Shown in pieces: positions 1-16,251 of a stretch of 51,967 nucleotides of DNA. The stretch covers positions 1-51,967 of the forward strand of contig NCGJ01000017.1 in assembly GCA_002281555.1 (NCBI GenBank). Direction: 5' to 3'. Both the position numbers and the translations under genes were made by a program. The DNA is from Hydrogenophilales bacterium 28-61-23. Lineage in GTDB: Bacteria > Pseudomonadota > Gammaproteobacteria > Burkholderiales > Thiobacillaceae. The notes below the pieces were generated by a model, which was not told the origin of the DNA, ran no database searches, and saw only the letters and a program-made list of their open reading frames with translations. Position 1 is the first letter of the stretch. Every line of letters starts with the position of its first letter.

Positions 1-2261
<2,261 letters not shown>

Positions 2262-2348
2262 ATAACCTTGAATATATCAAGGGCATCAACCCCATAGTTC
2301 GAAACTTCTTCTTCCCCTTGACTGAATGCCATATTCAGACCTAATTCA

Positions 2349-2374
2349 GTCTACTTGACTCAACTCAAGTAGAC
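2349..2374 (+). other. 23S-5S spacer hairpin (possible rRNA processing stem)
   Basis: A perfect 10-bp stem (GTCTACTTGA at 2349-2358, TCAAGTAGAC at 2365-2374) with a 6-nt loop sits about 10 nt before the 5S gene. There is no U-run, so it is more likely an rRNA processing or folding element than a terminator. The structure is read directly; the role is inferred. Confidence 0.5.
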
Positions 2375-2383
2375 ATCCAGTTA

Positions 2384-2500
2384 TGTCTGGCGACCATAGC
2401 GGGGTGGCACCACACCTTCCCATTCCGAACAGGACCGTGAAACGCCCCAGCGCCAATGATAGTAGGCTCTCCGCCCGCGAAAGTAGGTCATCGCCAGACT
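2384..2500 (+). rRNA. rrf: 5S ribosomal RNA
   Basis: This is a 5S rRNA of about 116 nt, closing an rRNA operon behind the 23S gene. The terminal helix I is perfect: GTCTGGCGA (2385-2393) pairs with TCGCCAGAC (2491-2499). The internal conserved blocks CCATTCCGAACAGG and GTGAAACGCC are present at about 2419-2445. The spacer to the 23S 3' end is about 120 nt, and a strong intrinsic terminator follows directly, so the rRNA transcript should end before carA. Confidence 0.95.
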
Positions 2501-2510
2501 CCCCCTCTAA

Positions 2511-2542
2511 GCGCCTCATCCATGATGAGGCGCTTTCTTTTT
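2511..2542 (+). terminator. rRNA operon intrinsic terminator
   Basis: A perfect 10-bp GC-rich stem (GCGCCTCATC at 2511-2520, GATGAGGCGC at 2524-2533) with a 3-nt loop is followed by TTTCTTTTT. It lies 11 nt after the 5S gene. It is a textbook Rho-independent terminator and separates the rRNA operon from carAB. Confidence 0.93.
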
Positions 2543-2555
2543 GTGCTTTCAATTG

Positions 2556-2583
2556 AGCGGGATGGGCGTGAGTCCGTCCCGCT
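2556..2583 (+). promoter_or_regulatory. carA leader hairpin
   Basis: AGCGGGATGG (2556-2565) pairs with CCGTCCCGCT (2574-2583), including one G-U pair, around an 8-nt loop. It lies about 30 nt before the carA start and 22 nt after the rRNA terminator stem. No U-run follows, so it is not an ordinary terminator. It may be an mRNA leader structure or an operator-like palindrome. The function is unknown. Confidence 0.4.
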
Positions 2584-2614
2584 TGTCACATCTGGACCAG
2601 GGGTTATCTTGTCT

Positions 2615-3743
2615 GTGTTCGAGCCTGCAATTCTTGTTTTGTCAGATGGTACCGTTTTCCGTGGCTACGGTATTGGTGCCAAAGGAGTCGGTGTCGGCGA
2701 GGTGGTATTCAATACCTCGATGACTGGTTATCAGGAAATTCTGACTGATCCATCCTACTGTCGCCAGATTGTGACCCTCACCTATCCGCATATCGGTAAT
2801 GTTGGGACAAATGAGGAGGATGAAGAGTCCTCCGGGGTTCACGCTTCTGGATTGATCATCCGTGACCTCCCTTTGTTGGCGAGCAACTTCCGGATGGGAC
2901 AATCGTTGCCGGAATACTTGGAAGCTCATGGTGTTGTTGCCATTGCTGGCATCGATACGCGCAAGCTGACCCGTATTCTGCGTGAGAAGGGGGCTCAAAA
3001 TGGCTGCATCATGTCCGGGGGTGTTGATGAGGCGGCAGCACTTGCCCGGGCCCGAGCATGCCCGAGTATGTCCGGGCTTGACCTCGCGAAAGTGGTGTCG
3101 TGCGCCAGCTCTCGCGAATGGCGGGAGGGGGAATGGGGGTTGGGTAAGGGCTTTTCCGTGCCAAATCCGCCCATTTTCAACGTGGTTGCCTACGATTTCG
3201 GTGTTAAACGGAACATTCTGCGGATGTTGAGTAGTCGGGGGTGCAGGGTGACTGTTGTTCCTGCGCAGACGCCATCTGCCGCTGTTTTGGCCATGAAGCC
3301 AGATGGCGTTTTTCTTTCGAACGGCCCAGGTGACCCAGAGCCTTGCGATTATGCTATCCGTGCCATTCAGGACATCCTGGCGGCGCGCATCCCAACATAT
3401 GGAATTTGCCTTGGCCATCAGTTGCTTGGATTGGCTTCCGGGGCTCGCACCGTGAAGATGAAGTTTGGTCACCATGGTGCAAATCATCCTGTGCAGGATG
3501 TAGATAGCAAGCGTGTGATGATTACAAGCCAGAATCACGGATTTGCTGTCGATGTATCCACCCTGCCGGCTAACTTGCGAGTAACACATGTTTCATTGTT
3601 CGATGGTTCGCTGCAAGGGATGGCGCGAACCGATGTGCCCGCGTTCAGTTTTCAAGGTCATCCTGAAGCCAGTCCGGGGCCGCAAGATGTCAGTTATCTA
3701 TTCGATTTGTTCGTCAATATGATGCAAGAAAACAAGGTGCGGA

Positions 3744-3751
<8 letters not shown>
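2615..3751 (+). CDS. carA: Carbamoyl-phosphate synthase, small (glutaminase) subunit
   Basis: CarA hydrolyses glutamine and channels ammonia to CarB to make carbamoyl phosphate for pyrimidines and arginine. The N-terminal CarA domain begins SDGTVFRG; the class I glutamine amidotransferase domain carries the nucleophile Cys265 in YGICLGHQ and a C-terminal GHPEASPGP motif with the catalytic His and Glu. The frame stays open upstream into the 5S gene, so the start had to be chosen. GTG at 2615 gives 378 residues and matches E. coli length and motif spacing. TTG at 2609 is the alternative and sits at a better distance (5 nt, against 11) from AGGGG at 2599-2603. The gene overlaps carB by 8 nt, indicating an operon and translational coupling. 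Confidence 0.95.
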
Positions 3752-6959
<3,208 letters not shown>

Positions 6960-6973
6960 CTCGAGGTTTTGGA

Positions 6974-7450
6974 ATGACTAAAGTCCCACTGACGGTGGTT
7001 GGAGCAGAGAAACTGCGCAATGAGTTGCAACGCCTCAAAAGCATAGAACGTCCCAGTGTCATCGCGGCCATCGCGGAAGCGCGCTCACATGGCGATCTTT
7101 CTGAAAATGCTGAATATGATGCGGCAAAGGAAAAGCAAGGTTTCATTGAGGGGCGCATCAAGGATCTCGAAGGCAAGCTGGCTAACGCGCAGATCATCGA
7201 TCCGCGCCACCTGGACGTGGAGGGCAGAGTGGTGTTCGGCGCCACAGTCGAACTGGTTGACGCGGAAACCGGGGAGGAGGTGCGCTATCAGATCGTCGGC
7301 GACGATGAAGCCGAGATCAAGGAGGGCAAGATTTCCGTCAGCTCGCCCATCGCTCGTGCGCTGATCGGTAAATATGCGGGGGATGTCGCCGATGTTCATG
7401 CACCGGGTGGATTGCGACACTACGAAATCGTCGATGTCCACTATGTTTGA
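6974..7450 (+). CDS. greA: Transcription elongation factor GreA
   Basis: GreA rescues backtracked RNA polymerase by stimulating cleavage of the 3' end of the transcript through the secondary channel. The 158-residue product is the family length. The N-terminal antiparallel coiled coil (about 1-75) carries the tip motif [13 protein letters not shown] with the acidic residues that act in cleavage. The C-terminal FKBP-like domain ends in [17 protein letters not shown] ribosome-binding site lies upstream of the ATG. The carAB-greA order is common in proteobacteria. Its stop overlaps a possible TTG start of the next gene. Confidence 0.96.
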   Translation: MTKVPLTVVGAEKLRNELQRLKSIERPSVIAAIAEARSHGDLSENAEYDAAKEKQGFIEGRIKDLEGKLANAQIIDPRHLDVEGRVVFGATVELVDAETGEEVRYQIVGDDEAEIKEGKISVSSPIARALIGKYAGDVADVHAPGGLRHYEIVDVHYV

Positions 7451-7920
7451 AGCGCAACGCTGACGTGAAACGCTTGCCCGATTTTCTCGCCGCTTGGGCC
7501 ATAACGCTCTGGGTTGGCGGACTTTGGGCTGTCGGCTACCTCGCCGCGCCCCTGTTGTTTTACAACCTTGAAGATCGTGTGCTGGCCGGCATGCTGGCTG
7601 GCAAGATGTTTACCGCCATTGCCTGGGTCGGTGTGGTCTGCGCGGCGTGGCTATTGATGTTCCGCTTTGTCCGTTTTGGTGCCGATGCGTTGAAACAGGG
7701 GTTTTTCTGGATTGCGATGCTGATGCTGTTGCTCACCTTGGCGGGGCATTTCGGTATTCAGCCTATCCTTGCTCAACTCAAGGAAGCGGCTTTGCCCAAG
7801 GACGTCATGGCGAGCCTGTTCCGTGATCGATTCGCAACCTGGCACGGTGTTTCCAGTGTGGTTTATCTGATTCAGAGCCTGCTCGGTTTGGTCTTGGTGA
7901 CGAAACAACATTCAAGGTAG
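7447..7920 (+). CDS. DUF4149 family membrane protein
   Basis: This is a 157-residue hydrophobic protein with about four predicted membrane segments (near 13-35, 50-70, 85-105 and 130-150) and the short polar loops typical of DUF4149 (TMEM205-like). Its biochemical role is not known. TTG at 7447 overlaps the greA stop as TTGA, which would couple translation. GTG at 7465 (151 residues) is an alternative, and neither has a clear ribosome-binding site. Its 3' end overlaps the convergent yhbY gene by 9 nt. Position after greA is recurrent in betaproteobacteria as I recall. The family call is from sequence character only. Confidence 0.85.
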   Translation: MKRNADVKRLPDFLAAWAITLWVGGLWAVGYLAAPLLFYNLEDRVLAGMLAGKMFTAIAWVGVVCAAWLLMFRFVRFGADALKQGFFWIAMLMLLLTLAGHFGIQPILAQLKEAALPKDVMASLFRDRFATWHGVSSVVYLIQSLLGLVLVTKQHSR

Positions 7921-8205
7921 CCGCAGTTTCGGTTTCAAGGCCGGTCTATAGATCAATAACAGTTTGCCGATATGTTGGACCGGCGCCGCATTTAGCGTTT
8001 CGCATAGTTGCGTCAGGTAAGCCTCGCGTGCATCTCGTTCATCCCCTAACACGCGTATCTTGATCAGTTCATGAGCGGCAATTGCACGTTCGGCTTCCTT
8101 TATCACCGCATCGCTAAGGCCTTGGGAGCCGATCATGACCACGGGTTTCAAGGCATGCGCCTGCGCCTTGAGGTATTTGCGCTGTTCCACAGTTAATTCG
8201 AGCAT
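7912..8205 (-). CDS. yhbY: YhbY / CRM-domain RNA-binding protein
   Basis: YhbY is a small CRM-domain protein that binds pre-50S ribosomal particles and helps ribosome assembly. The 97-residue product equals E. coli YhbY in length and keeps LKPVVMIGSQGL (the GxxG-type RNA-binding loop) and HELIKIRVL. The frame is open 7 codons further upstream, but the ATG at 8205 has AGGA seven nt before it and matches family length, so that start is used. It is transcribed divergently from rlmE, another large-subunit factor; the yhbY/rlmE pair is conserved in many proteobacteria. Its 3' end overlaps the DUF4149 gene. Confidence 0.93.
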   Translation of the reverse strand: MLELTVEQRKYLKAQAHALKPVVMIGSQGLSDAVIKEAERAIAAHELIKIRVLGDERDAREAYLTQLCETLNAAPVQHIGKLLLIYRPALKPKLRLP

Positions 8206-8282
8206 TCGCTTTCCTGTTCTAGTCAAAAGGGCGGAAAAATGGGTGGAAAAAGGGGGCGATAGTAGTCTATGAGGTCTAATCA

Positions 8283-8924
8283 GTGAAACGGCAGGCTAAA
8301 AGTCGTGTCTGGCACCAGCGCCACGTTAATGATTTCTACGTGCAGCAATCGGTTGAGCAGGGCTACCGTTCCCGATCAGCCTATAAGCTGATGGAAATCG
8401 ATGATCGAGATCGCTTGTTGAAGCCCGGTTCGGCATTGGTTGATCTGGGCTGTGCCCCGGGTGGGTGGTGCCAGGTGGCGCTAGGGCGCATGAAAGGCCA
8501 GGGCCGGATAGTCGGAATCGATCTGCTGGATATGGTCGGACTGAATGGGGTCGATTTTTTGCAGGGTGATTTCACCGAAGAAAGCACCTTGACCGAGTTG
8601 GTTTCGCGTTTGAATGGCAGCAAAGCCGATCTTGTATTAAGTGATATGTCGCCCAATATCACCGGAGTCATCGTGTCCGACCAGGCGAAGATTTACCATC
8701 TGGCGGAACTGGCGTTGGAATTCGCAGCCCAATGGCTGAAACCTGATGGCGCATTCCTGGTCAAGGTTTTCCAGGGCGCGGGGTTTGAGGACTATGTGAA
8801 GCAGATGCGGATGACATTCAGGGCTGTGGTTATTCGTAAACCGAAAGCTTCGCGCGACAGCAGTCGTGAGGTGTATTTGCTTGGTCGCGGACTGAAAGAG
8901 ACTGAAAGCAGCGGCATCGATTGA
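8283..8924 (+). CDS. rlmE: 23S rRNA (uridine-2'-O-)-methyltransferase RlmE (FtsJ/RrmJ)
   Basis: RlmE uses S-adenosylmethionine to 2'-O-methylate U2552 in the A-loop of 23S rRNA, a late step in 50S assembly. The SAM-binding motif DLGCAPGGW is at about residues 54-62. The catalytic tetrad K35, D121, K161 and E196 is complete and offset by three from the E. coli K38/D124/K164/E199. Length is 213 residues. The start is GTG, with GAGGT about 8 nt upstream. ftsH follows 62 nt later, the classical ftsJ-ftsH order; a possible ftsH promoter begins at the rlmE stop codon. Confidence 0.96.
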   Translation: MKRQAKSRVWHQRHVNDFYVQQSVEQGYRSRSAYKLMEIDDRDRLLKPGSALVDLGCAPGGWCQVALGRMKGQGRIVGIDLLDMVGLNGVDFLQGDFTEESTLTELVSRLNGSKADLVLSDMSPNITGVIVSDQAKIYHLAELALEFAAQWLKPDGAFLVKVFQGAGFEDYVKQMRMTFRAVVIRKPKASRDSSREVYLLGRGLKETESSGID

Positions 8925-8949
8925 ACAAGAAACGGAATTGGACTAACTT
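8921..8949 (+). promoter_or_regulatory. Candidate sigma-70 promoter for ftsH
   Basis: TTGAAC (8921-8926), a 17-nt spacer and TAACTT (8944-8949) overlap the rlmE stop codon and lie about 40 nt before the ftsH start. The match is moderate, so ftsH may have its own promoter in addition to read-through from rlmE. Confidence 0.4.
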
Positions 8950-8986
8950 CGTCTAAACGCGGCAGTGGTGTCGCATAGGAGTCAAA

Positions 8987-10888
<1,902 letters not shown>

Positions 10889-10909
10889 TTCCTTTCGTTG
10901 CGGCATGAA

Positions 10910-10941
10910 GATCAGGGGCGGCTTTGCCGCCCCTGATCGTT
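10910..10941 (+). terminator. ftsH-folP intergenic hairpin
   Basis: GATCAGGGGCGGC (10910-10922) pairs perfectly with GCCGCCCCTGATC (10926-10938) around a TTT loop and is followed only by GTTT. A 13-bp GC-rich stem this stable would stall polymerase or protect the ftsH 3' end, but the short U-run makes it a weak or partial terminator, so folP-glmM may be expressed by read-through. Confidence 0.6.
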
Positions 10942-10974
10942 TGCGGCGGCGTGCATACGTTCAGACCGGTACCC

Positions 10975-11802
10975 ATGCCCAACTTCCTCTGCGGTCGTTT
11001 CAATTTCTCGCTGGCGCAACCGCTGGTCATGGGCATTGTCAATGTCACGCCCGACTCATTTTCCGATGGCGGCCGGTTCTTCTCAGCCGAGCGCGCGATC
11101 GAACACGGTCTGCAACTCAAGGCCGATGGCGCGAATATTCTCGATATCGGCGGCGAGTCGACCCGACCCGGCAGCGCGCCGGTGAGCATCGACGAGGAAT
11201 TGGCGCGCGTGATGCCTGTGCTGGAGGGTTTGCGGGGTGCGGACGTGGCAATTTCTGTCGACACCATGAAGCCGGAAGTCATGGCCGCAGTTTTGCGGTC
11301 TGGCGCGGACATGATTAACGATGTGCAGGGTTTTCAAGCGCCGGGCGCGTTGGATGCGGTAGCCGGCAGCAACTGTGGTTTGTGCGTCATGCATATGCGC
11401 GGCATGCCTAAGAGTATGCAGTTAGACCCTTCCTATGAAGATGTTGTGATTGAGGTATCGGCGTTTTTGCGCCAGCGTCTGTTCGCCGCGCAAGAAGCGG
11501 GGGTTGACCCGGGACGGGTTCTGATCGATCCCGGCTTTGGATTTGGCAAGGCCATGGAACATAACTTGGCCTTATTCAAGAACCTTGATCGATTAACCGA
11601 TATCGCGCCGGTACTGGTGGGAGTGTCGCGTAAGTCATTCCTGGGTCAGTTGACCGGGCATGGCGTGACAGACCGACTGCTGCCAGGGGTGGTCGCCGCA
11701 TTATTGGCGATTCAAGCCGGAGTGGCCGTGGTGCGGGTCCATGACGTGCGCGAAACCGTGGAAACCATACGATTGTGGCGTGAATTAAGGGGGCAAGAAT
11801 GA
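10975..11802 (+). CDS. folP: Dihydropteroate synthase
   Basis: FolP condenses p-aminobenzoate with the pterin pyrophosphate to give 7,8-dihydropteroate in folate synthesis; it is the sulfonamide target. Signature one, [15 protein letters not shown], begins about residue 19; signature two, [11 protein letters not shown], is near 56-66. VSRKSFLG near residue 220 contributes to phosphate binding. The frame is open to 10924, but that would start inside the intergenic hairpin; ATG at 10975 gives 275 residues and the usual family N-terminus. Its stop overlaps glmM by 4 nt (ATGA), the widespread folP-glmM operon. Confidence 0.95.
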   Translation: MPNFLCGRFNFSLAQPLVMGIVNVTPDSFSDGGRFFSAERAIEHGLQLKADGANILDIGGESTRPGSAPVSIDEELARVMPVLEGLRGADVAISVDTMKPEVMAAVLRSGADMINDVQGFQAPGALDAVAGSNCGLCVMHMRGMPKSMQLDPSYEDVVIEVSAFLRQRLFAAQEAGVDPGRVLIDPGFGFGKAMEHNLALFKNLDRLTDIAPVLVGVSRKSFLGQLTGHGVTDRLLPGVVAALLAIQAGVAVVRVHDVRETVETIRLWRELRGQE

Positions 11803-13160
11803 GCAGAAAGTACTTTGGCACCGATGGTGTGCGCGGCAAGGTCGGGGAAGAGCCGATCACGCCCGATTTTGCGATGCGTCTCGGCTATGCCGCCGGCAAG
11901 GTGCTGGTCGCGGCGGAACACGATGCATTGCATGGCGAACATCCGGCTGTTTTGATCGGCAAAGACACGCGTATTTCGGGCTATATGTTGGAATCCGCGT
12001 TGCAAGCGGGTTTGACCGCGGCTGGTGTCGATGTGCGTTTAACGGGGCCAATGCCAACACCGGGCGTTGCGTACCTCACGCGAGCCCTCCGGCTACAGGC
12101 TGGCGTGGTGATTTCCGCTTCGCACAATCCCTATGAAGACAACGGGATCAAGTTCTTCTCCGCGCGCGGCACGAAACTGCCTGACGATGTCGAATTGGCC
12201 ATTGAGGCCGCGCTCGACGAACCCATGAAGACCGCGTCGTCGAAACAACTGGGCCGTGTCAAACGCGTGGACGATGCAGCCGGGCGCTATATCGAGTTCT
12301 GCAAGAGTACGTTTCCTACCGATATGGATTTGCGCGGCATGCGCATCGTGGTGGATTGCGCCAACGGCGCCGGCTATCACATCGCGCCGCACGTCTTTCA
12401 TGAATTGGGCGCGGATGTCATAGCCATCGGCAATGAGCCCAATGGCATGAATATCAACAAAGAATGTGGCGCCACCCATACCGATGCCTTGTCTCGCGCC
12501 GTACGCAAACATCGGGCGGATGTCGGCGTTGCGCTCGATGGCGATGGCGATCGTCTGATGATGACGGATGCCAACGGTCTGGTCATGGACGGTGACAAGC
12601 TGATGTATGTGATTGCCCGCTACCGCAAGGAAACGGGCCACCTTGATGGTGGCGTCGTTGGCACTTTGATGACCAATCTGGGCACGGAGTTGGCGCTCAA
12701 GGCTTTGGGATGCGATTTCAAGCGCGCCAAAGTGGGTGACCGTTATGTGCTGGAAGTGTTGCAACAGAATGGCTGGTTGATCGGGGGGGAATCGTCAGGC
12801 CATATCCTGTGTCTGGATAAGCACACCACGGGCGATGGCATCGTCTCGGCGCTGCAAGTTTTGGCCGCATTGCGCGGCTCAAGGCTTTCTCTCGCCGAAT
12901 ACACTCGTGACTGTCCAACTTATCCGCAAATTCTTCTCAATGTGCGCGTTGCCAAAGGTTTCAAAACCGATGGCGATGTGGATGTGGCGCGAGCCGTCGC
13001 GGATGTGGAAGCAGAGCTGGGCGATAGCGGGCGCGTTGTCTTGCGCGCCTCTGGCACGGAGCCGCTCATACGCGTGATGGTGGAGGGCCGGGACGAGGCC
13101 CAGGTTTTACGAACAGCCAACCATATTGCCAACGCAGTAAAAGTTGCAGCGGGTGTTTGA
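11799..13160 (+). CDS. glmM: Phosphoglucosamine mutase
   Basis: GlmM interconverts glucosamine-6-phosphate and glucosamine-1-phosphate on the way to UDP-GlcNAc, for peptidoglycan and lipopolysaccharide. The 453-residue protein starts with the family motif YFGTDGVRG. The phosphorylated active-site serine is Ser108 in [12 protein letters not shown], the metal-binding loop is DGDGDR (near 246-251), and the C-terminal phosphate-binding loop is [12 protein letters not shown]. It has a good ribosome-binding region (AGGGGG) and is translationally coupled to folP. It is the last gene before the pst operon; no terminator is visible between them. Confidence 0.97.
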   Translation: MSRKYFGTDGVRGKVGEEPITPDFAMRLGYAAGKVLVAAEHDALHGEHPAVLIGKDTRISGYMLESALQAGLTAAGVDVRLTGPMPTPGVAYLTRALRLQAGVVISASHNPYEDNGIKFFSARGTKLPDDVELAIEAALDEPMKTASSKQLGRVKRVDDAAGRYIEFCKSTFPTDMDLRGMRIVVDCANGAGYHIAPHVFHELGADVIAIGNEPNGMNINKECGATHTDALSRAVRKHRADVGVALDGDGDRLMMTDANGLVMDGDKLMYVIARYRKETGHLDGGVVGTLMTNLGTELALKALGCDFKRAKVGDRYVLEVLQQNGWLIGGESSGHILCLDKHTTGDGIVSALQVLAALRGSRLSLAEYTRDCPTYPQILLNVRVAKGFKTDGDVDVARAVADVEAELGDSGRVVLRASGTEPLIRVMVEGRDEAQVLRTANHIANAVKVAAGV

Positions 13161-13179
13161 AGTTGGAGATTTATTACAA

Positions 13180-13213
13180 ATGTAACCAGATTGTAATAAA
13201 TCGCTTATATCCT
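13180..13213 (+). promoter_or_regulatory. Pho box and -10 of the pst operon
   Basis: Two heptamers 11 bp apart, ATGTAAC-caga-TTGTAAT (13180-13197), match the 7-4-7 architecture of a PhoB site (consensus CTGTCAT repeats). Exactly 10 nt later is TATCCT (13208-13213), the expected distance for a PhoB-dependent promoter in which the box replaces the -35. The predicted start is about 13220, leaving a leader of about 37 nt before pstS. Confidence 0.7.
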
Positions 13214-13256
13214 CAGTGAGTCTTTAAATGAAGACCAATTTATCCGGAGAATGAAT

Positions 13257-14273
13257 ATGCATGCGACTCGTACCCTGTTGAAACTGTCCACCCTGGCCGC
13301 CGCCATGTCCCTGAGCCTTTCCGCTCTGGCCATAGACGTCACCGGCGCCGGCGCGACCTTCCCCTACGCTGTCTACACCAAATGGGCCGAGGCTTACAAA
13401 GCCGCCACCGGCAACCAGGTGAACTACCAGGGCATCGGCTCTTCCGGTGGTATCAAGCAGATCAAGGCCAAGACCGTGGACTTTGGCGGTACCGATGCGC
13501 CGCTCAAGGAGGCCGATCTGGATGCGGCAGGACTGACCCAGGTTCCGACCGTGATGGGTGGTGTGACCATCGTGATCAATGTGCCCGGCATTGAGTCCGG
13601 CAAACTGAAACTGGATGGCGCTACTGCCGCCGACATGTTCCGCGGCACCATCAAGAAATGGAACGACCCGGCTATCGCCAAGCTGAATCCTGGCGTCAAG
13701 TTGCCCGATCTGGCCGTCACCGTGGCACACCGTTCCGACGGTTCCGGTACGACCTATGCCTTCTCGCACTACCTCTCCAAGCAGTCCATGGGCTTCATGC
13801 GCGATGTCGGCGCCGGTACCACCGTGAACTGGCCTGCCAACGGCGTGGGTGGCAAGGGCAACCCCGGTGTCGCCGCCAATGTGCAGAAGATTTCCGGCGC
13901 TATCGGGTATGTCGATATCGCCGATGCCATGAAGAACAAGATGGACTTTGTTGCGCTGAAGAACAAGGCCGGCAACTACATCGTGCCGAACCAGGATGCC
14001 GTGGCCGATGCCGCCGCCGGCGCCAACTTCAAGGTCAAGGGCATGGCCCCCGACCTGCTCGATCAGAGCCACAAGAACGCCTGGCCGATCACCAGCGCGA
14101 CCTACATTCTGGCTTATGAAAAAGGTTCGGATGCCTCCAGGCAGAAGGGTGTGGTTGACTTCTTCACCTGGTCCCTGAAGAACGGCCAGAAAATGGCCGA
14201 GGAACTGGGCTTCGTGCCGCTGCCCGCCAGCGTGGTGAAGATGGTTGAAGCCGAGATGAAGAACATCAAGTAA
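13257..14273 (+). CDS. pstS: Phosphate ABC transporter, periplasmic phosphate-binding protein
   Basis: PstS captures inorganic phosphate in the periplasm and hands it to the PstCA channel. The first 25 residues form a Sec signal peptide ending ALA before [15 protein letters not shown]. Conserved ligand motifs follow: [22 protein letters not shown] and [10 protein letters not shown]. Mature size, about 313 residues, fits the family. An in-frame ATG at 13251 directly abuts GGAGA (13246-13250), so the ATG at 13257, six nt from it, is taken as the start (338 residues). A Pho box lies upstream, and two large hairpins separate it from pstC. Confidence 0.96.
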   Translation: MHATRTLLKLSTLAAAMSLSLSALAIDVTGAGATFPYAVYTKWAEAYKAATGNQVNYQGIGSSGGIKQIKAKTVDFGGTDAPLKEADLDAAGLTQVPTVMGGVTIVINVPGIESGKLKLDGATAADMFRGTIKKWNDPAIAKLNPGVKLPDLAVTVAHRSDGSGTTYAFSHYLSKQSMGFMRDVGAGTTVNWPANGVGGKGNPGVAANVQKISGAIGYVDIADAMKNKMDFVALKNKAGNYIVPNQDAVADAAAGANFKVKGMAPDLLDQSHKNAWPITSATYILAYEKGSDASRQKGVVDFFTWSLKNGQKMAEELGFVPLPASVVKMVEAEMKNIK

Positions 14274-14289
14274 GTTTTACTGTCGCACC

Positions 14290-14374
14290 AGTTCGGGCGC
14301 GGGAGGAGGTCATCTCGCCCGCGCCCGAACTTTCTCCGGAAGTCCCCTTGCGGGCGAGGGGCTTTCCGGAGAAA
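14290..14374 (+). promoter_or_regulatory. Tandem hairpins between pstS and pstC
   Basis: Hairpin one: 14290-14303 pairs with 14318-14331 over 14 bp (AGTTCGGGCGCGGG). Hairpin two: TTTCTCCGGA (14331-14340) pairs with TCCGGAGAAA (14365-14374), with a further CCCCT/AGGGG stem inside. The two share base 14331. Such structures would stop 3' decay or reduce read-through, letting the binding protein be made in excess over the membrane subunits. The pairing is seen directly; the role is inferred. Confidence 0.7.
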
Positions 14375-14400
14375 GTCCAATCAAATCAGGAAAGATCGCA

Positions 14401-15372
14401 ATGAGCGTAGCGACTCCCCCCATCGACCTGCATGCCGCGCAGGTCCGGAAATTCAAATTGCAGGACATGTTTTTCCATCAGGTCACCCTGTTGTTCGCTT
14501 TCATCGTGCTGGCGGCGCTGGCTGGGATCCTGATTTCGCTGGCCATTGAGGCCATGCCGGCATTCAGGCAATTCGGTCTGTCCTTTCTTTGGACCAATGT
14601 CTGGAACGTGCCGGAAGATCAGTTCGGTGCGCTCAGCGCCATCTACGGCACTGTGGTGACCTCGATCATCGCCCTGGTCATCGCGGTGCCGATCAGCTTC
14701 GGCATTGCGCTATTCCTTACCGAAACCTGCCCGGCCTGGATGCGTCGGCCGCTAGGTACCGCCATTGAACTGCTGGCCGGTGTGCCCTCCATTATTTACG
14801 GCATCTGGGGCCTGTTCGTTTTTGCGCCGTTGTTCTCTAAATATGTGCAGCCATATCTGCAAACCGCGGTGGGCGATACACCGATTATTAGCGGCTGGTT
14901 TGCCGGTGCGCCCATCGGCATCGGCATCCTCACCGCCGGCATCGTGTTATCGCTGATGGTGATCCCCTTTGTCGCCTCGGTGATGCGCGATGTGTTCGAG
15001 ACGGTGCCGCCGCAACTCAAGGAGTCCGCCTACGGAGTCGGTTGCACGACCTGGGAGGTAGTCACCCATATCGTCTTGCCCTACACCCGGGTCGGTGTCA
15101 TTGGCGGCATCATGCTCGGCCTCGGCCGCGCGCTGGGCGAAACCATGGCGGTCACCTTCGTGATCGGTAACGCCAACCGCATCGTCGGCAGCCTGTTCGC
15201 GCCGGGCACCTCGATCGCCTCCACACTGGCCAACGAATTCGGCGAAGCCGATCCCGGCCTGCATATTTCGTCTTTGTTCGCCCTCGGCTTGGTGCTGTTT
15301 GTCATCACCTTCATCGTGCTGGCCATCTCGCAATGGTTGATCAAGCGCGGTATCGCCAAGCAAGGCATATGA
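14401..15372 (+). CDS. pstC: Phosphate ABC transporter, permease PstC
   Basis: PstC is one of the two membrane subunits of the high-affinity phosphate importer. At 323 residues it has the usual six membrane segments: one after a cytoplasmic N-terminus (near 30-50), the rest spread from about 80 to 310. A large loop around 125-185 includes [11 protein letters not shown]. The ABC-interaction (EAA-type) loop is near residue 240 and includes [10 protein letters not shown]. It is followed 22 nt later by pstA, which is homologous and completes the channel. The context pstS-C-A-B leaves little doubt. Confidence 0.96.
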   Translation: MSVATPPIDLHAAQVRKFKLQDMFFHQVTLLFAFIVLAALAGILISLAIEAMPAFRQFGLSFLWTNVWNVPEDQFGALSAIYGTVVTSIIALVIAVPISFGIALFLTETCPAWMRRPLGTAIELLAGVPSIIYGIWGLFVFAPLFSKYVQPYLQTAVGDTPIISGWFAGAPIGIGILTAGIVLSLMVIPFVASVMRDVFETVPPQLKESAYGVGCTTWEVVTHIVLPYTRVGVIGGIMLGLGRALGETMAVTFVIGNANRIVGSLFAPGTSIASTLANEFGEADPGLHISSLFALGLVLFVITFIVLAISQWLIKRGIAKQGI

Positions 15373-15394
15373 CCAGGCAAGCAGGAGCCTCGCA

Positions 15395-16237
15395 ATGAAT
15401 CTCTATACCCGCCGCATTCTGACCAACCGCATCGGCATCGCTCTGTCCATGGTCGCGATGGCTTTCGGTCTGGCCGCGCTGATGTGGATCCTCTGGACCC
15501 TGTTCTATAACGGCTTCTCGGCGCTGAGCTGGGACTTCTTCACTCAGGATACCCCGGCACCCGGCACCGAGGGCGGCGGTCTGCGCAATGCCATTGTCGG
15601 CAGTCTGATGATCATCGGCGTGACCACGCTGGTGTCGACGCCGATCGGCATCTTGGCCGGCATCTATCTGGCCGAATTCGGCGCCACCTCCAAATTCGCC
15701 GCCACGACCCGTTTCGTCACCGACATTATGTTGTCGGCGCCATCCATCGTTGTCGGCTTGTTCGTCTATGCCCTGATGGTGGCCACCTTGGGCGGCTTCT
15801 CCGGTTGGGCCGGATCGGTGGCCTTGTCGTTGATTGCCATCCCGGTCGTGGTGCGCACCACTGAAAACATGCTGTTGCTGGTACCCACCGCGTTGCGCGA
15901 AGCCGCCTTCGCCGTCGGTGCGCCGCGCTGGCAAGTGTCGTTGAAAGTCACGCTGCGCGCGGTCAAGGCCGGTGTGGTGACCGGCATCCTGCTCGCCATT
16001 GCCCGCGTCATGGGGGAAACCGCGCCTTTGCTGTTCACCGCGCTGAACAATCAGTTCTTCAGTACCGATATGTCGCAACCGATGGGTAACCTGCCGGTGG
16101 TGATTTTCCAGTTCGCCATGAGTCCTTATGACAACTGGGTCAGTCTGGCCTGGGGCGGCGCGTTGTTGATCGCGCTGCTGGTGCTCGGCATCAACATCAT
16201 TGCGCGTGTTCTGTTTCGTAACAAATCCTCAGCCTGA
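15395..16237 (+). CDS. pstA: Phosphate ABC transporter, permease PstA
   Basis: PstA is the second membrane subunit of the phosphate importer. It has 280 residues with six hydrophobic segments starting near residue 15. Family motifs are [26 protein letters not shown] and the coupling-helix region [13 protein letters not shown] near 200-215. An AGGAG ribosome-binding site precedes the ATG. Spacing is 22 nt from pstC and 14 nt to pstB, consistent with one transcript under the upstream Pho box. Confidence 0.96.
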   Translation: MNLYTRRILTNRIGIALSMVAMAFGLAALMWILWTLFYNGFSALSWDFFTQDTPAPGTEGGGLRNAIVGSLMIIGVTTLVSTPIGILAGIYLAEFGATSKFAATTRFVTDIMLSAPSIVVGLFVYALMVATLGGFSGWAGSVALSLIAIPVVVRTTENMLLLVPTALREAAFAVGAPRWQVSLKVTLRAVKAGVVTGILLAIARVMGETAPLLFTALNNQFFSTDMSQPMGNLPVVIFQFAMSPYDNWVSLAWGGALLIALLVLGINIIARVLFRNKSSA

Positions 16238-16251
16238 ATCCGGAGTTCCTT

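Noticed and set aside
2642-3589. A 315-codon minus-strand frame opposite carA
   Set aside because: No motifs; carA on the plus strand carries the catalytic Cys, His and Glu blocks at family positions.
13141-13260. ATG at 13251 as the pstS start
   Set aside because: It abuts the GGAGA ribosome-binding sequence with no spacing; the ATG at 13257 is properly spaced and gives a normal signal peptide.
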